From positions 1 through 8,092 of the forward strand of contig CAZUCT010000297.1 in NCBI GenBank assembly GCA_964619285.1: 8,092 bases of DNA, read 5' to 3'. A model generated the notes under the pieces. The model did not search any database and was not told the DNA's origin. It saw only the letters and a program-made list of their open reading frames with translations. This DNA comes from CALKCV01 sp964619285 (GTDB taxonomy: Bacteria; Cyanobacteriota; Cyanobacteriia; Cyanobacteriales; Microcoleaceae). Positions within the stretch are counted from its first letter, which is position 1; every line of letters begins with the position of its first letter. This document shows positions 1 to 5,209 of this stretch, one piece after another. A program made the translations under genes and the position numbers.

Positions 1-107
1 AGGATGATTTTGATTTCGAGCATTGGGGACCGATGGCGTTAAAGGGGAAACAGCAAACTATTGATGTTTACCGGGTGGTAGGCTGGAAAAGTAGCGGTAG
101 TTCGTAG
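1..107 (+). CDS. C-terminal end of a probable adenylate/guanylate cyclase (partial, 5' end outside window)
   Basis: The reading frame that starts at base 3 is open from the window edge to a TAG stop at 105-107. Its 34 residues include PMALKGKQQTIDVYRVVGW. The pattern of a hydrophobic residue, then KGK, then (x)IDVYRV is how the class III nucleotide cyclase catalytic domain ends in many cyanobacterial cyclases, where the last beta strand reads roughly LKG+...I/V-x-VY-x-V. The catalytic residues lie upstream and cannot be seen, so the assignment rests on this short tail; another protein with a similar final strand is possible. If correct, the enzyme makes cAMP or cGMP and would be a third signalling protein in the neighbourhood. 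It converges on the TPR gene across a 464-bp repeat-rich spacer. The stop codon lies inside a copy of a short dispersed repeat. Confidence 0.5.
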   Translation, partial: DDFDFEHWGPMALKGKQQTIDVYRVVGWKSSGSS

Positions 108-156
108 TAATCGCTTTAGCGATATAGGTTTCCTTCGTAGCAATCGCTTTATTGAT
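101..156. repeat. Two tandem-spaced copies of a short dispersed repeat
   Basis: The sequence TTCGTAGTAATCGCTTTA at 101-118, followed by GCGAT, recurs as TTCGTAGCAATCGCTTTA at 134-151, followed by TTGAT. The two copies begin 33 bp apart. Copy 1 contains a perfect hairpin, ATCGCT-TT-AGCGAT (110-123), just past the stop of the upstream cyclase fragment, so it could also help end that transcript. Copy 2 has lost the palindrome. A third copy lies at 512-533. The function is unknown. Confidence 0.6.
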
Positions 157-224
157 AAGCAAGTAGGCAAAAATATTTACATAAAAATTTCCCCGTAGAA
201 CGCGGCTATTGCCTGTTCGGTGTC

Positions 225-369
225 GGGAGCATCCCATATTTGCAAAAATAGAAAATGGCTAATCGCTAATCGCTAATCGCTAATTGCGTTCTAGAGCCAT
301 GCAATTAGCAATTAGCAATTAGCAAAAAGCGTTGAATTGTAGGTTTTCCTCTTGCATTGAGATGCACCC
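225..369. mobile_element. MITE-like insertion, 145 bp, with 12-bp imperfect TIRs and an 8-bp target duplication
   Basis: The element starts GGGAGCATCCCA (225-236) and ends TGAGATGCACCC (358-369). The reverse complement of the end is GGGTGCATCTCA, so the terminal inverted repeats match at 10 of 12 positions. It is flanked by direct repeats of TCGGTGTC (217-224 and 370-377). Removing the element and one flank restores the uninterrupted repeat seen inverted at 8054-8076, with one mismatch in 23 bases, which is direct evidence of insertion. There is no room for a transposase, so the element would have to be moved in trans by an IS with similar ends. The family cannot be assigned from the sequence alone; an 8-bp duplication and GGG ends narrow the search. 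Inside lies the heptamer-repeat hairpin at 258-323. Confidence 0.72.
258..323. repeat. Heptamer tandem repeats in inverted orientation forming a long hairpin
   Basis: Three copies of GCTAATC (258-278) and one GCTAATT (279-285), followed by GC, are separated by a 13-base loop (288-300) from three copies of GCAATTA (301-321) plus GC. The two arms are near-complementary over 23 bp. They resemble the short tandemly repeated repetitive (STRR) heptamers known from filamentous cyanobacteria. In minus-strand RNA the C/T differences between arms become G-U wobble pairs, so the stem is continuous; in plus-strand RNA they are C-A mismatches. The tract lies inside the MITE-like element and downstream of the minus-strand TPR gene. 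Confidence 0.75.
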
Positions 370-402
370 TCGGTGTCTAATTAATTTTGCGCGGGTACTT
401 AT

Positions 403-503
403 AACTCGCCCGTCAGAAACCCGGTTTCTTAATTCTATAGCCTCAGCTTTCCATTATGGAAAAGCCGTTGCGTTCCCCTTGCGGGGATATGGTTAGGCGA
501 GTT
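403..503. repeat. Cluster of nested palindromes bounded by an 8-bp inverted repeat
   Basis: AACTCGCC (403-410) is answered by GGCGAGTT (496-503). Between them lie three smaller hairpins: AGAAACC-C-GGTTTCT (415-429), CTTTCCA-TTA-TGGAAAAG (447-464, one bulged base) and CCCC-TTGC-GGGG (475-486). No credible open reading frame covers the stretch. It could be a degenerate mobile element, a structured 3' region for one of the converging genes, or a chance cluster of dispersed repeats; no clear target duplication was found. Confidence 0.45.
415..430. repeat. AGAAACCCGGTTTCTT palindromic dispersed repeat, short form
   Basis: Seven-base arms AGAAACC and GGTTTCT surround a single C. The same core occurs at 4954-4986 in a longer form with 16-bp arms, directly after the transporter-kinase gene. 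From general knowledge, AGAAACC/GGTTTCT palindromes are frequent in intergenic DNA of Oscillatoria-type cyanobacteria. A 1-base centre means that the innermost pairs would open in RNA. Confidence 0.6.
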
Positions 504-511
504 GTGATAGT

Positions 512-533
512 TTGTTGTAATCGCTTTAGGGAT
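512..533. repeat. Third copy of the AATCGCTTTA dispersed repeat
   Basis: TTGTTGTAATCGCTTTAGGG, followed by AT, matches the copy at 101-123 at nearly all positions. It lies about 10 bp from the palindrome that follows the TPR gene. Confidence 0.5.
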
Positions 534-541
534 TCAAGATT

Positions 542-566
542 GTAAGGTGCGCGCCGCGCACCTTAC
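542..566 (-). terminator. Strong palindrome just past the TPR gene stop, likely 3' end or terminator
   Basis: GTAAGGTGCGCG (542-553) and CGCGCACCTTAC (555-566) form perfect 12-bp arms around one base. On the minus strand the hairpin begins 5 bases after the TAA stop of the TPR gene. The stem is GC-rich at its tip, but no T-tract follows, so it is not a classical intrinsic terminator. Cyanobacteria generally lack Rho and often end transcripts at hairpins with poor U-tracts. It may alternatively stabilise the mRNA end or block converging transcription from the cyclase side. Confidence 0.55.
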
Positions 567-571
567 TGTTA

Positions 572-1702
572 TTATCTATCCCTATTACGTCTATTTTTTC
601 CCTTGGGGGGCGCGAGTTCTTCCAGGAGCGATCGCGCGTTTTCCATTCCCTCCTCATCTCCTATTTCGGTGTAAAGTTCCAGGGCATCTTCTAAAGCGGC
701 GATCGCCTCCGGTACTCGTTCTCTGCCCTTAAAAGCCAATCCTAACTTGTAGCGAGCGTTAGCATCTTCGGGAACCAGTTCGATAACTCGGCGATAAGTA
801 ACGATCGCTTGCAAATAATCCCGCTGTTCCAATTGAATATCCCCAACAGCAAGTTGAGCCTCCACTAAATCCGGTTCCACTGCAGCTGCGCGTAAATAAG
901 CAGCTATAGCACCGTTAAGGTCGTTTTCAGCTTTAAGAAGTTCGGCAATTTCAAACTGGAGCTTTCCATTGCGAGGGTCTAACTCTCCCGCTCTTTGAAA
1001 AGCAGCCAAAGCAGCTCTGGTGTTGCCGCTGCCGAGCAAAGCAATAGCTAACTTTAGCTGCACGCTCGGATCGTTAGGTGCCAGTTGAACCGCTTGTTGC
1101 AGGGCCTCCACCGCTTCTGGGAAACGTTGCGTTCTCAACAAAGCGAGCCCTATCGACGAATAAGCCTCCAGATTCTGAGGATCGAAATAAATGGCTACTT
1201 GGTAAGCTCTTATGGCCTCTTCGTAGTTTTCTTGTCGCAACAAAGTTACCCCCAATCCCAGGTGAGCGTTGATATTATCGCGCTTGAGTAGGGAAGCGCG
1301 GCGATAAGCGACGGAAGCGGAGGCATAATCTCCTGTTTGGGCGAGGGAGTATCCCAGGGCGTATTGGAAATGGGCGTTGTGAGGTTCGATCGCCGCTGCT
1401 TGTTGGTAGAAGTTGGCCGCCGACTGAAAATCTTCTAGCATTGCGTATAAATAAGCAATGCCCGAATAAATGCGGGCGTTTTTGGCATCCAAACGGGCTG
1501 CTTGCTTGTAAAGGTCGATGGCCTGTTGGTAATTGCCCGCATCTACCTGGTCCCGCCCTTGGCCCATGAGATTTTCGGCGGTGGGGTTTACGGCTAGGAC
1601 CGTTCCATTTGATGTTTCCGTGGAACCGGCAGCTTGGGGGGCGGCTGTTAGGCAGATGGCCACCAAGAGGGTGCTGGCTAAAGTTAGGGTTTTTTCGTAC
1701 AT
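572..1702 (-). CDS. Exported tetratricopeptide-repeat protein, nine TPR units
   Basis: The product is 376 residues. Residues 1-26 form a Sec-type signal peptide: a short charged start (MYEK), a hydrophobic core (LTLASTLLVAICLTAA) and a likely cleavage site near PQAAG-STE, so the mature protein is probably periplasmic or loosely membrane-associated. From about residue 43 to 350 it is a continuous array of nine 34-residue TPR units in exact register (starts near 43, 77, 111, 145, 179, 213, 247, 281, 315). Each has the G/A-x2-Y/F, A-I and final D/E-P-x-N/D positions of the family. The tail (APPKGKNRRNRDR) is strongly basic. TPR arrays bind protein partners; the partner is not identifiable. It is transcribed divergently from the transporter-kinase gene across 377 bp and converges on the cyclase fragment. 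No clear Shine-Dalgarno sequence precedes the ATG, but the signal peptide supports this start. Internal repeats are conserved as protein rather than as DNA, so the array looks old. Confidence 0.9.
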   Translation of the reverse strand: MYEKTLTLASTLLVAICLTAAPQAAGSTETSNGTVLAVNPTAENLMGQGRDQVDAGNYQQAIDLYKQAARLDAKNARIYSGIAYLYAMLEDFQSAANFYQQAAAIEPHNAHFQYALGYSLAQTGDYASASVAYRRASLLKRDNINAHLGLGVTLLRQENYEEAIRAYQVAIYFDPQNLEAYSSIGLALLRTQRFPEAVEALQQAVQLAPNDPSVQLKLAIALLGSGNTRAALAAFQRAGELDPRNGKLQFEIAELLKAENDLNGAIAAYLRAAAVEPDLVEAQLAVGDIQLEQRDYLQAIVTYRRVIELVPEDANARYKLGLAFKGRERVPEAIAALEDALELYTEIGDEEGMENARSLLEELAPPKGKNRRNRDR

Positions 1703-1732
1703 GACTGGTGTTTAACTACAAGGTTGGTAGAA

Positions 1733-1759
1733 ATTTTAAACCATCCGATCGACATACAA
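1733..1759 (-). promoter_or_regulatory. Possible promoter of the TPR gene
   Basis: Read on the minus strand, TTGTAT (1754-1759) is followed after 15 bases by TAAAAT (1733-1738), a 5-of-6 match to the sigma-70 -10 box. The spacer is shorter than the ideal 17, so only the -10 element carries much weight. It would give a leader of about 25 bases. Confidence 0.25.
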
Positions 1760-1819
1760 CTTTTGACTTTCAACGTCGGGTTGGAGCGCCCATCAATTGC
1801 CTGGGGATTTTTTGAGTAA

Positions 1820-1891
1820 GGGCCCTTGTTTTTGGCCAAAATTTTTGGTTTGGGCCAGCTTTTGGGCCATTGGCCCAGGGCCAGCTTTTTT
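1820..1891. repeat. GGCC-rich tract with direct and inverted repeats
   Basis: GGCC occurs six times in 62 bases (starting at 1821, 1834, 1853, 1865, 1872 and 1879). The tract contains a direct repeat, GGGCCAGCTTTT (1852-1863 and 1878-1889), and between the copies a perfect hairpin, GGGCCA-T-TGGCCC (1864-1876). GGGCCC at 1820-1825 is also palindromic. The tract is in the middle of the divergent spacer. It may be a protein-binding array, a methylation hotspot or a local repeat expansion; the sequence does not decide. Confidence 0.6.
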
Positions 1892-1939
1892 GTGGGGGTT
1901 GGTTTGCCAGGGCGATCGCGTTTCAATCCAAAACCTAAT

Positions 1940-1967
1940 TTGACAAATCTGAGGTAAATTTTAGATA
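1940..1967 (+). promoter_or_regulatory. Candidate promoter of the transporter-kinase gene
   Basis: A perfect -35 box TTGACA (1940-1945) is followed after 16 bases by TAGATA (1962-1967), a mediocre -10 box. A start near 1974 would leave a leader of about 105 bases. The -10 overlaps an 11-bp motif, TAGATAGCATT, that is repeated upstream of the second kinase. Confidence 0.35.
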
Positions 1968-2079
1968 GCATTTTCATCTCTATATGTAAACAGAAGAGCT
2001 TGTCAATTGTTAATTGGGGAGCATCTCCTAATGGTAAAAAGACTATCTTCCCCATTCCCAAAAAAGGTTAGAAAGTATC

Positions 2080-4944
2080 ATGCCCCAAAAAACGAGCTCC
2101 AAAATTGTTGAAGCAAGACGGGATTATAATAGCTGGGTTGCCACGGAAACCTTAGAAGATTATGCCCTGCGTTTCGCTCCCAAATCTTTTAGAAAGTGGT
2201 CCGAGTTTATTGTAGCTAATACGGCCCTTGGCGGCATTTCTTTTTTAGCTTCTGAAGCCATTGGTGCTTCTTTAGCGATCGCCTACGGTTTTGCTAATAC
2301 TTTCTGGGCGATTTTAGTAGTAGGAGCGATTATTTTCTTAACGGGTTTACCTATTAGTTATTACGCCGCCAAATACAATATCGACATCGATTTATTAACG
2401 CGAGGTGCAGGTTTTGGCTACATCGGTTCTACGATTACTTCTTTAATTTATGCCAGCTTTACCTTTATCTTTTTTGCCCTAGAAGCTGCCATTATGGCTC
2501 AGGCAATTGACCTATATTTCCACATTCCTTTACCCTGGGGTTATCTGTTTTGTTCTGTAATTATTTTGCCTATAGTATTTTTTGGAGTCTCCTTGATTAA
2601 CAAACTGCAATTATGGACTCAACCTCTGTGGATAATTTTAACGGTAATGCCTTATATTTTTGTTATTGCTAAAGAGCCAGAAGCGTTATCTAATTGGTTT
2701 AATTTTGCAGGCAATTCCCCAAGCGGTGCCGCTTTTAATCCCATGTTATTTGGGGCGGCGGCAACAGTTTGTTTTTCATTAATTCCCCAATTGGGAGAAC
2801 AGGTTGACTATTTAAGATTTCTCCCAGAAAAGCAAAAAAACAATCGCTTTCAATGGTGGATGGCGGTAATTTTAGCCGGTCCCGGTTGGATTATTATCGG
2901 GGCTGCCAAACTGTTAGGCGGCGCATTTTTAGCATCTGTAGCTATTAATAATGGATTGTTAGTTGTTAAAGCAAAAGAACCGGTTTGGATGTATTTATCG
3001 GGGTTTAAATATGTATTTAATAATCCAAATATAGCGATGGCAGTAGTAATTTGTTTCGCGATAGTCTGTCAAATTAAGATTAACGTAACTAATGCTTATG
3101 CCGGTTCTTTAGCCTGGTCGAATTTCTTTTCTAGAATTACTCACAGTCACCCGGGGCGAGTGGTTTGGTTGATTTTTAATGTAGCGATCGCCCTAGTCTT
3201 AATGGAACTAGATGTATTTGCTACCCTGCAAGAAGTTTTAGCAGTTTATTCTCATGCTGCTATTGCTTGGATAACAGCCTTAGTGGCTGATTTAGTTATT
3301 AACAAACCTCTGGGAATAAGCCCTAGCTATATCGAATTTAAACGAGCCCATCTCTATAACATTAACCCAGTAGGTTTTGGCTCGATGGTTATAGCTTCTT
3401 TAGCGTCGATGGCAGCTTTTTTAGGTGTTTTTGGTTCGGAGTTTCAAGCTTATTCTTGTTTTCTTGCTTTGGGATTGGGTTTTGTACTTTCCCCCGCTAT
3501 TGCTTTTATTACCAAAGGCAAATATTATCTTGCTAGGGAAAACGTACATTTTCAGAATGCCGATCCTTATCAAACTATTGAATGTTCGATTTGCACCGTC
3601 GAATACGAGCCAGAAGACATGGCCTATTGTCCTTTTTACGACGGGCCTATTTGTTCCTTATGTTGTTCCTTAGATGCCAATTGTCGCGATAGCTGCAAGG
3701 AGCAAAATGCTAATTTTTACGGAGCTAGATTAACAAAGTATTGGGGAAATTTTCAGAGTTATCTTGACGAGTTAATTGGTGTTAGAATTAAAAACTATCT
3801 GAAGTTTTTCTTATTAGTTTCTGGGCTAGTATCCGTTATTTTTGGAGTAGTTTACTTTGACAATATAGCTAAATTAAATAACGATTTTCAAGGGATAATT
3901 TTAAAATTATATGCGGGATTAATAGTATTAATTGCGATAGGTTCGTGGTGGTTAGTGCTGGCGCAAGAAAGCGAACAATTAGTTAGAAAAGAACTAGACC
4001 AGCAAAATTTACAGCTTCAACAAGAAATAAGCGATCGCCTCAAAGCAGAAGCAACTTTACAAGAATTGACAAGGGAACTACAAGAAACTTTAGATAAATT
4101 TAAAAAAGCTCAAGTTCAGCTAGTTCAAAGCGAAAAAATGTCGAGTTTGGGGCAGTTAGTAGCGGGGGTTGCCCACGAAATTAATAACCCCGTTGGTTTT
4201 ATCGACGGTAATTTAGAACCTTTGCAAGAATACAGCGATAATCTCCTAGCAGCTTTAAAAATTTATCGCAATTCTTTGGGAGATAATTTGCCAGAAATTG
4301 AAGCACAATTAGAGGAGTTAGAAATAGATTACATCGAGAAAGATTTACCCGAACTTTTAACTTCGATGAAAATGGGGGTCGGTCGCATTCGGGCTCTGGT
4401 TCAGTCATTGCGGAATTTTTCTCGCCTGGATGCATCTATTGTTAAATCGGCAGATATTAGGCAAGGGATCGAAAATACTTTATTAATTTTGAAACCTCGC
4501 TTAAAAGCTCAAGCAGAGCGTTCGGAAATTCAAGTAATTAAAGAATATGAAGAATTACCTTTAATTGACTGCTACCCGGGACAGTTAAACCAAGTTTTTA
4601 TGAATATTTTTTCTAATGCTATTGATGCCATAGAAGCAAGGGAAATAGAAGCAAGGGAAATGGAAGGTAAATCTTGGGAGGGTTTTATTAAAATTAAAAC
4701 AAAAGTCAACGATGCTAATGAATTAGCGATCGCCATTTCTGATAGCGGCGGGGGAATGAGGGAAGAAGTACGGCAGAAATTATTCGATCCCTTTTTTACG
4801 ACTAAACCCGTGGGGAAAGGAACCGGTTTGGGTTTGAGTATTAGCTATCAAATTGTGGTCGAAAAACATGGGGGCCAGTTAATTTGCAATTCGAGGCCGG
4901 GTGAAGGAACGGAGTTTATAATTTTGTTGCCACTGAAGCGTTAG
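2080..4944 (+). CDS. NCS1-type permease fused to a Cys-rich segment and a sensor histidine kinase
   Basis: The product is 954 residues. Residues 40-478 contain about 12 hydrophobic helices and look like the NCS1 (cytosine/purine permease) family; supporting stretches are the N-terminal helix LGGISFLASEAIGASLAIA, PISYYAAKYNIDIDLLTRGAGFG (about 91-113) and the VDYLRFLP loop (242-249). Residues 502-539 hold eight cysteines (C-x2-C-x11-C-x7-C-x2-CC-x5-C-x3-C), a likely metal site. Two more helices (573-593, 606-628) and a coiled coil (629-690) lead to the kinase: H-box AHEINNP with His699, N-box with Asn842 and Asn846, G1 DSGGGM (888-893), FDPFF (902-906) and G2 GKGTGLGLS (912-920). The HEINNP box and the extended spacing after it resemble NtrB-like (HPK4) kinases. 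No receiver follows, so it must phosphorylate a separate regulator, not seen here. Like the SSS-family permease-kinase CbrA, it may couple solute binding or transport to signalling; the substrate is unknown. All catalytic kinase residues are present. The permease part is visibly AT-richer than the TPR gene. Confidence 0.88.
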   Translation: MPQKTSSKIVEARRDYNSWVATETLEDYALRFAPKSFRKWSEFIVANTALGGISFLASEAIGASLAIAYGFANTFWAILVVGAIIFLTGLPISYYAAKYNIDIDLLTRGAGFGYIGSTITSLIYASFTFIFFALEAAIMAQAIDLYFHIPLPWGYLFCSVIILPIVFFGVSLINKLQLWTQPLWIILTVMPYIFVIAKEPEALSNWFNFAGNSPSGAAFNPMLFGAAATVCFSLIPQLGEQVDYLRFLPEKQKNNRFQWWMAVILAGPGWIIIGAAKLLGGAFLASVAINNGLLVVKAKEPVWMYLSGFKYVFNNPNIAMAVVICFAIVCQIKINVTNAYAGSLAWSNFFSRITHSHPGRVVWLIFNVAIALVLMELDVFATLQEVLAVYSHAAIAWITALVADLVINKPLGISPSYIEFKRAHLYNINPVGFGSMVIASLASMAAFLGVFGSEFQAYSCFLALGLGFVLSPAIAFITKGKYYLARENVHFQNADPYQTIECSICTVEYEPEDMAYCPFYDGPICSLCCSLDANCRDSCKEQNANFYGARLTKYWGNFQSYLDELIGVRIKNYLKFFLLVSGLVSVIFGVVYFDNIAKLNNDFQGIILKLYAGLIVLIAIGSWWLVLAQESEQLVRKELDQQNLQLQQEISDRLKAEATLQELTRELQETLDKFKKAQVQLVQSEKMSSLGQLVAGVAHEINNPVGFIDGNLEPLQEYSDNLLAALKIYRNSLGDNLPEIEAQLEELEIDYIEKDLPELLTSMKMGVGRIRALVQSLRNFSRLDASIVKSADIRQGIENTLLILKPRLKAQAERSEIQVIKEYEELPLIDCYPGQLNQVFMNIFSNAIDAIEAREIEAREMEGKSWEGFIKIKTKVNDANELAIAISDSGGGMREEVRQKLFDPFFTTKPVGKGTGLGLSISYQIVVEKHGGQLICNSRPGEGTEFIILLPLKR

Positions 4945-4953
4945 GTTTTCTAT

Positions 4954-4986
4954 AGAAACCCGGTTTTTTCAAAAAACCGGGTTTCT
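4954..4986 (+). terminator. 33-bp palindrome after the transporter-kinase gene, probable terminator
   Basis: AGAAACCCGGTTTTTT (4954-4969) and AAAAAACCGGGTTTCT (4971-4986) are perfect 16-bp arms around one C, starting 10 bases after the TAG stop. The descending arm itself ends in a short T-run. It is the long form of the AGAAACC/GGTTTCT repeat seen at 415-430, so it may be both a dispersed repeat and the functional 3' end of this transcript. The symmetry would let it act on either strand. Confidence 0.6.
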
Positions 4987-4991
4987 TAACT

Positions 4992-5113
4992 CAATACCTT
5001 CGCCATTTTCTTGTAGGTCCTGCGGACCTTCGTGGAACCCGACGTATTTGTTGGGTTCCACGAAGGTCCGCACAACCTACGAATGGTATTTTTTTATTTT
5101 GGCGAAGGTATTG
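4992..5113. mobile_element. MITE-like element, 122 bp, with perfect 13-bp TIRs and a 6-bp target duplication
   Basis: CAATACCTTCGCC (4992-5004) and GGCGAAGGTATTG (5101-5113) are perfect terminal inverted repeats. TTAACT flanks both ends (4986-4991 and 5114-5119), as expected of a target duplication. Inside is a second, longer palindrome: perfect 20-bp arms at 5021-5040 and 5053-5072 with a 12-base loop, extended by GTAGGT/ACCTAC (5013-5018 and 5075-5080). The left arm also contains AGGTCC-TGC-GGACCT (5015-5029). No coding capacity is present. The inner palindrome resembles GTAGGTTG...CCCAAC-type dispersed repeats of cyanobacteria, so the element may be a repeat carried between TIRs. Alternatively the whole unit is a terminator-like structure and the TTAACT repeat is chance. 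Confidence 0.6.
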
Positions 5114-5181
5114 TTAACTGACATTTTTATGCCTAGATAGCATTGTCGGGGATATTGTCCAAAATTGAGAAGATGGTGGGG

Positions 5182-5209
5182 GTGACAAATAGGAAGGTGC
5201 GGGTATATT
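5182..5209 (+). promoter_or_regulatory. Candidate promoter of the dCACHE hybrid kinase gene
   Basis: GTGACA (5182-5187, 5 of 6 to TTGACA) is followed after 16 bases by TATATT (5204-5209, 5 of 6 to TATAAT). Transcription would start near 5216 and leave a leader of about 65 bases. The sequence TTGTCGG followed by GGATAT flanks it on both sides (5143-5155 and 5237-5253), which could be regulator sites. Confidence 0.4.

Larger units (their letters stand above)
196..404 (+). repeat. Dispersed palindromic repeat, copy A, interrupted by an inserted element
   Basis: Bases 196-224 joined to 378-404 align, base for base and without gaps, with the reverse complement of the right end of the window (8092 down to 8037). 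The shared parts are TAGAAC at the left, TTG(C/T)CTGTTCGGTGTC in the middle, TAATTAATTT across the join, and TACTTA at the right. In this copy the sequence is split after TCGGTGTC (217-224) by 145 extra bases, after which TCGGTGTC is repeated (370-377). The left part can still fold through GAAC/GTTC and GGC/GCC pairing (198-218). The repeat is non-coding. Confidence 0.7.
1703..2079. other. Divergent intergenic region between the TPR gene and transporter-kinase
   Basis: This 377-bp spacer must hold the 5' signals of both flanking genes. From left to right it has a possible minus-strand promoter (1733-1759), a GGCC-rich palindromic tract (1820-1891), a HIP1 site (1912-1919) and a possible plus-strand promoter (1940-1967). 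Just before the plus-strand start, AAAGG (2063-2067) lies 12 bases from the ATG and GAAAG (2071-2075) lies 4 bases from it; either is a weak ribosome-binding site. A minus-strand open frame crosses the spacer but has no protein-like character. Confidence 0.6.

Noticed and set aside
258..323. Heptamer repeats considered as a CRISPR array
   Set aside because: The units are 7 bp and contiguous, without spacers, and the second set is inverted; no cas genes are nearby.
547..732. Small plus-strand gene starting in the palindrome at 547
   Set aside because: It lies antisense to the TPR gene C-terminus, starts inside a hairpin and has no protein-like features.
2000..2032. Second promoter (TTGTCA ... 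CCTAAT) before the transporter-kinase
   Set aside because: The spacing is too long and the -10 match is poor; the TTGACA at 1940 is a better candidate.
1684..2061. Minus-strand open frame of 125 codons across the divergent spacer
   Set aside because: Its composition follows the GGCC and A/T-rich repeats (low-complexity K, P, N, G), it overlaps the start of the TPR gene, and it shows no domain or start signal.
3425..3673. Plus-strand open frame of 82 codons inside the transporter-kinase gene
   Set aside because: It is a shifted-frame shadow of membrane and Cys-rich codons of the real gene, with no independent signals.
4199..4435. Minus-strand open frame opposite the kinase core
   Set aside because: It is a shadow of a well-conserved histidine kinase region on the other strand.
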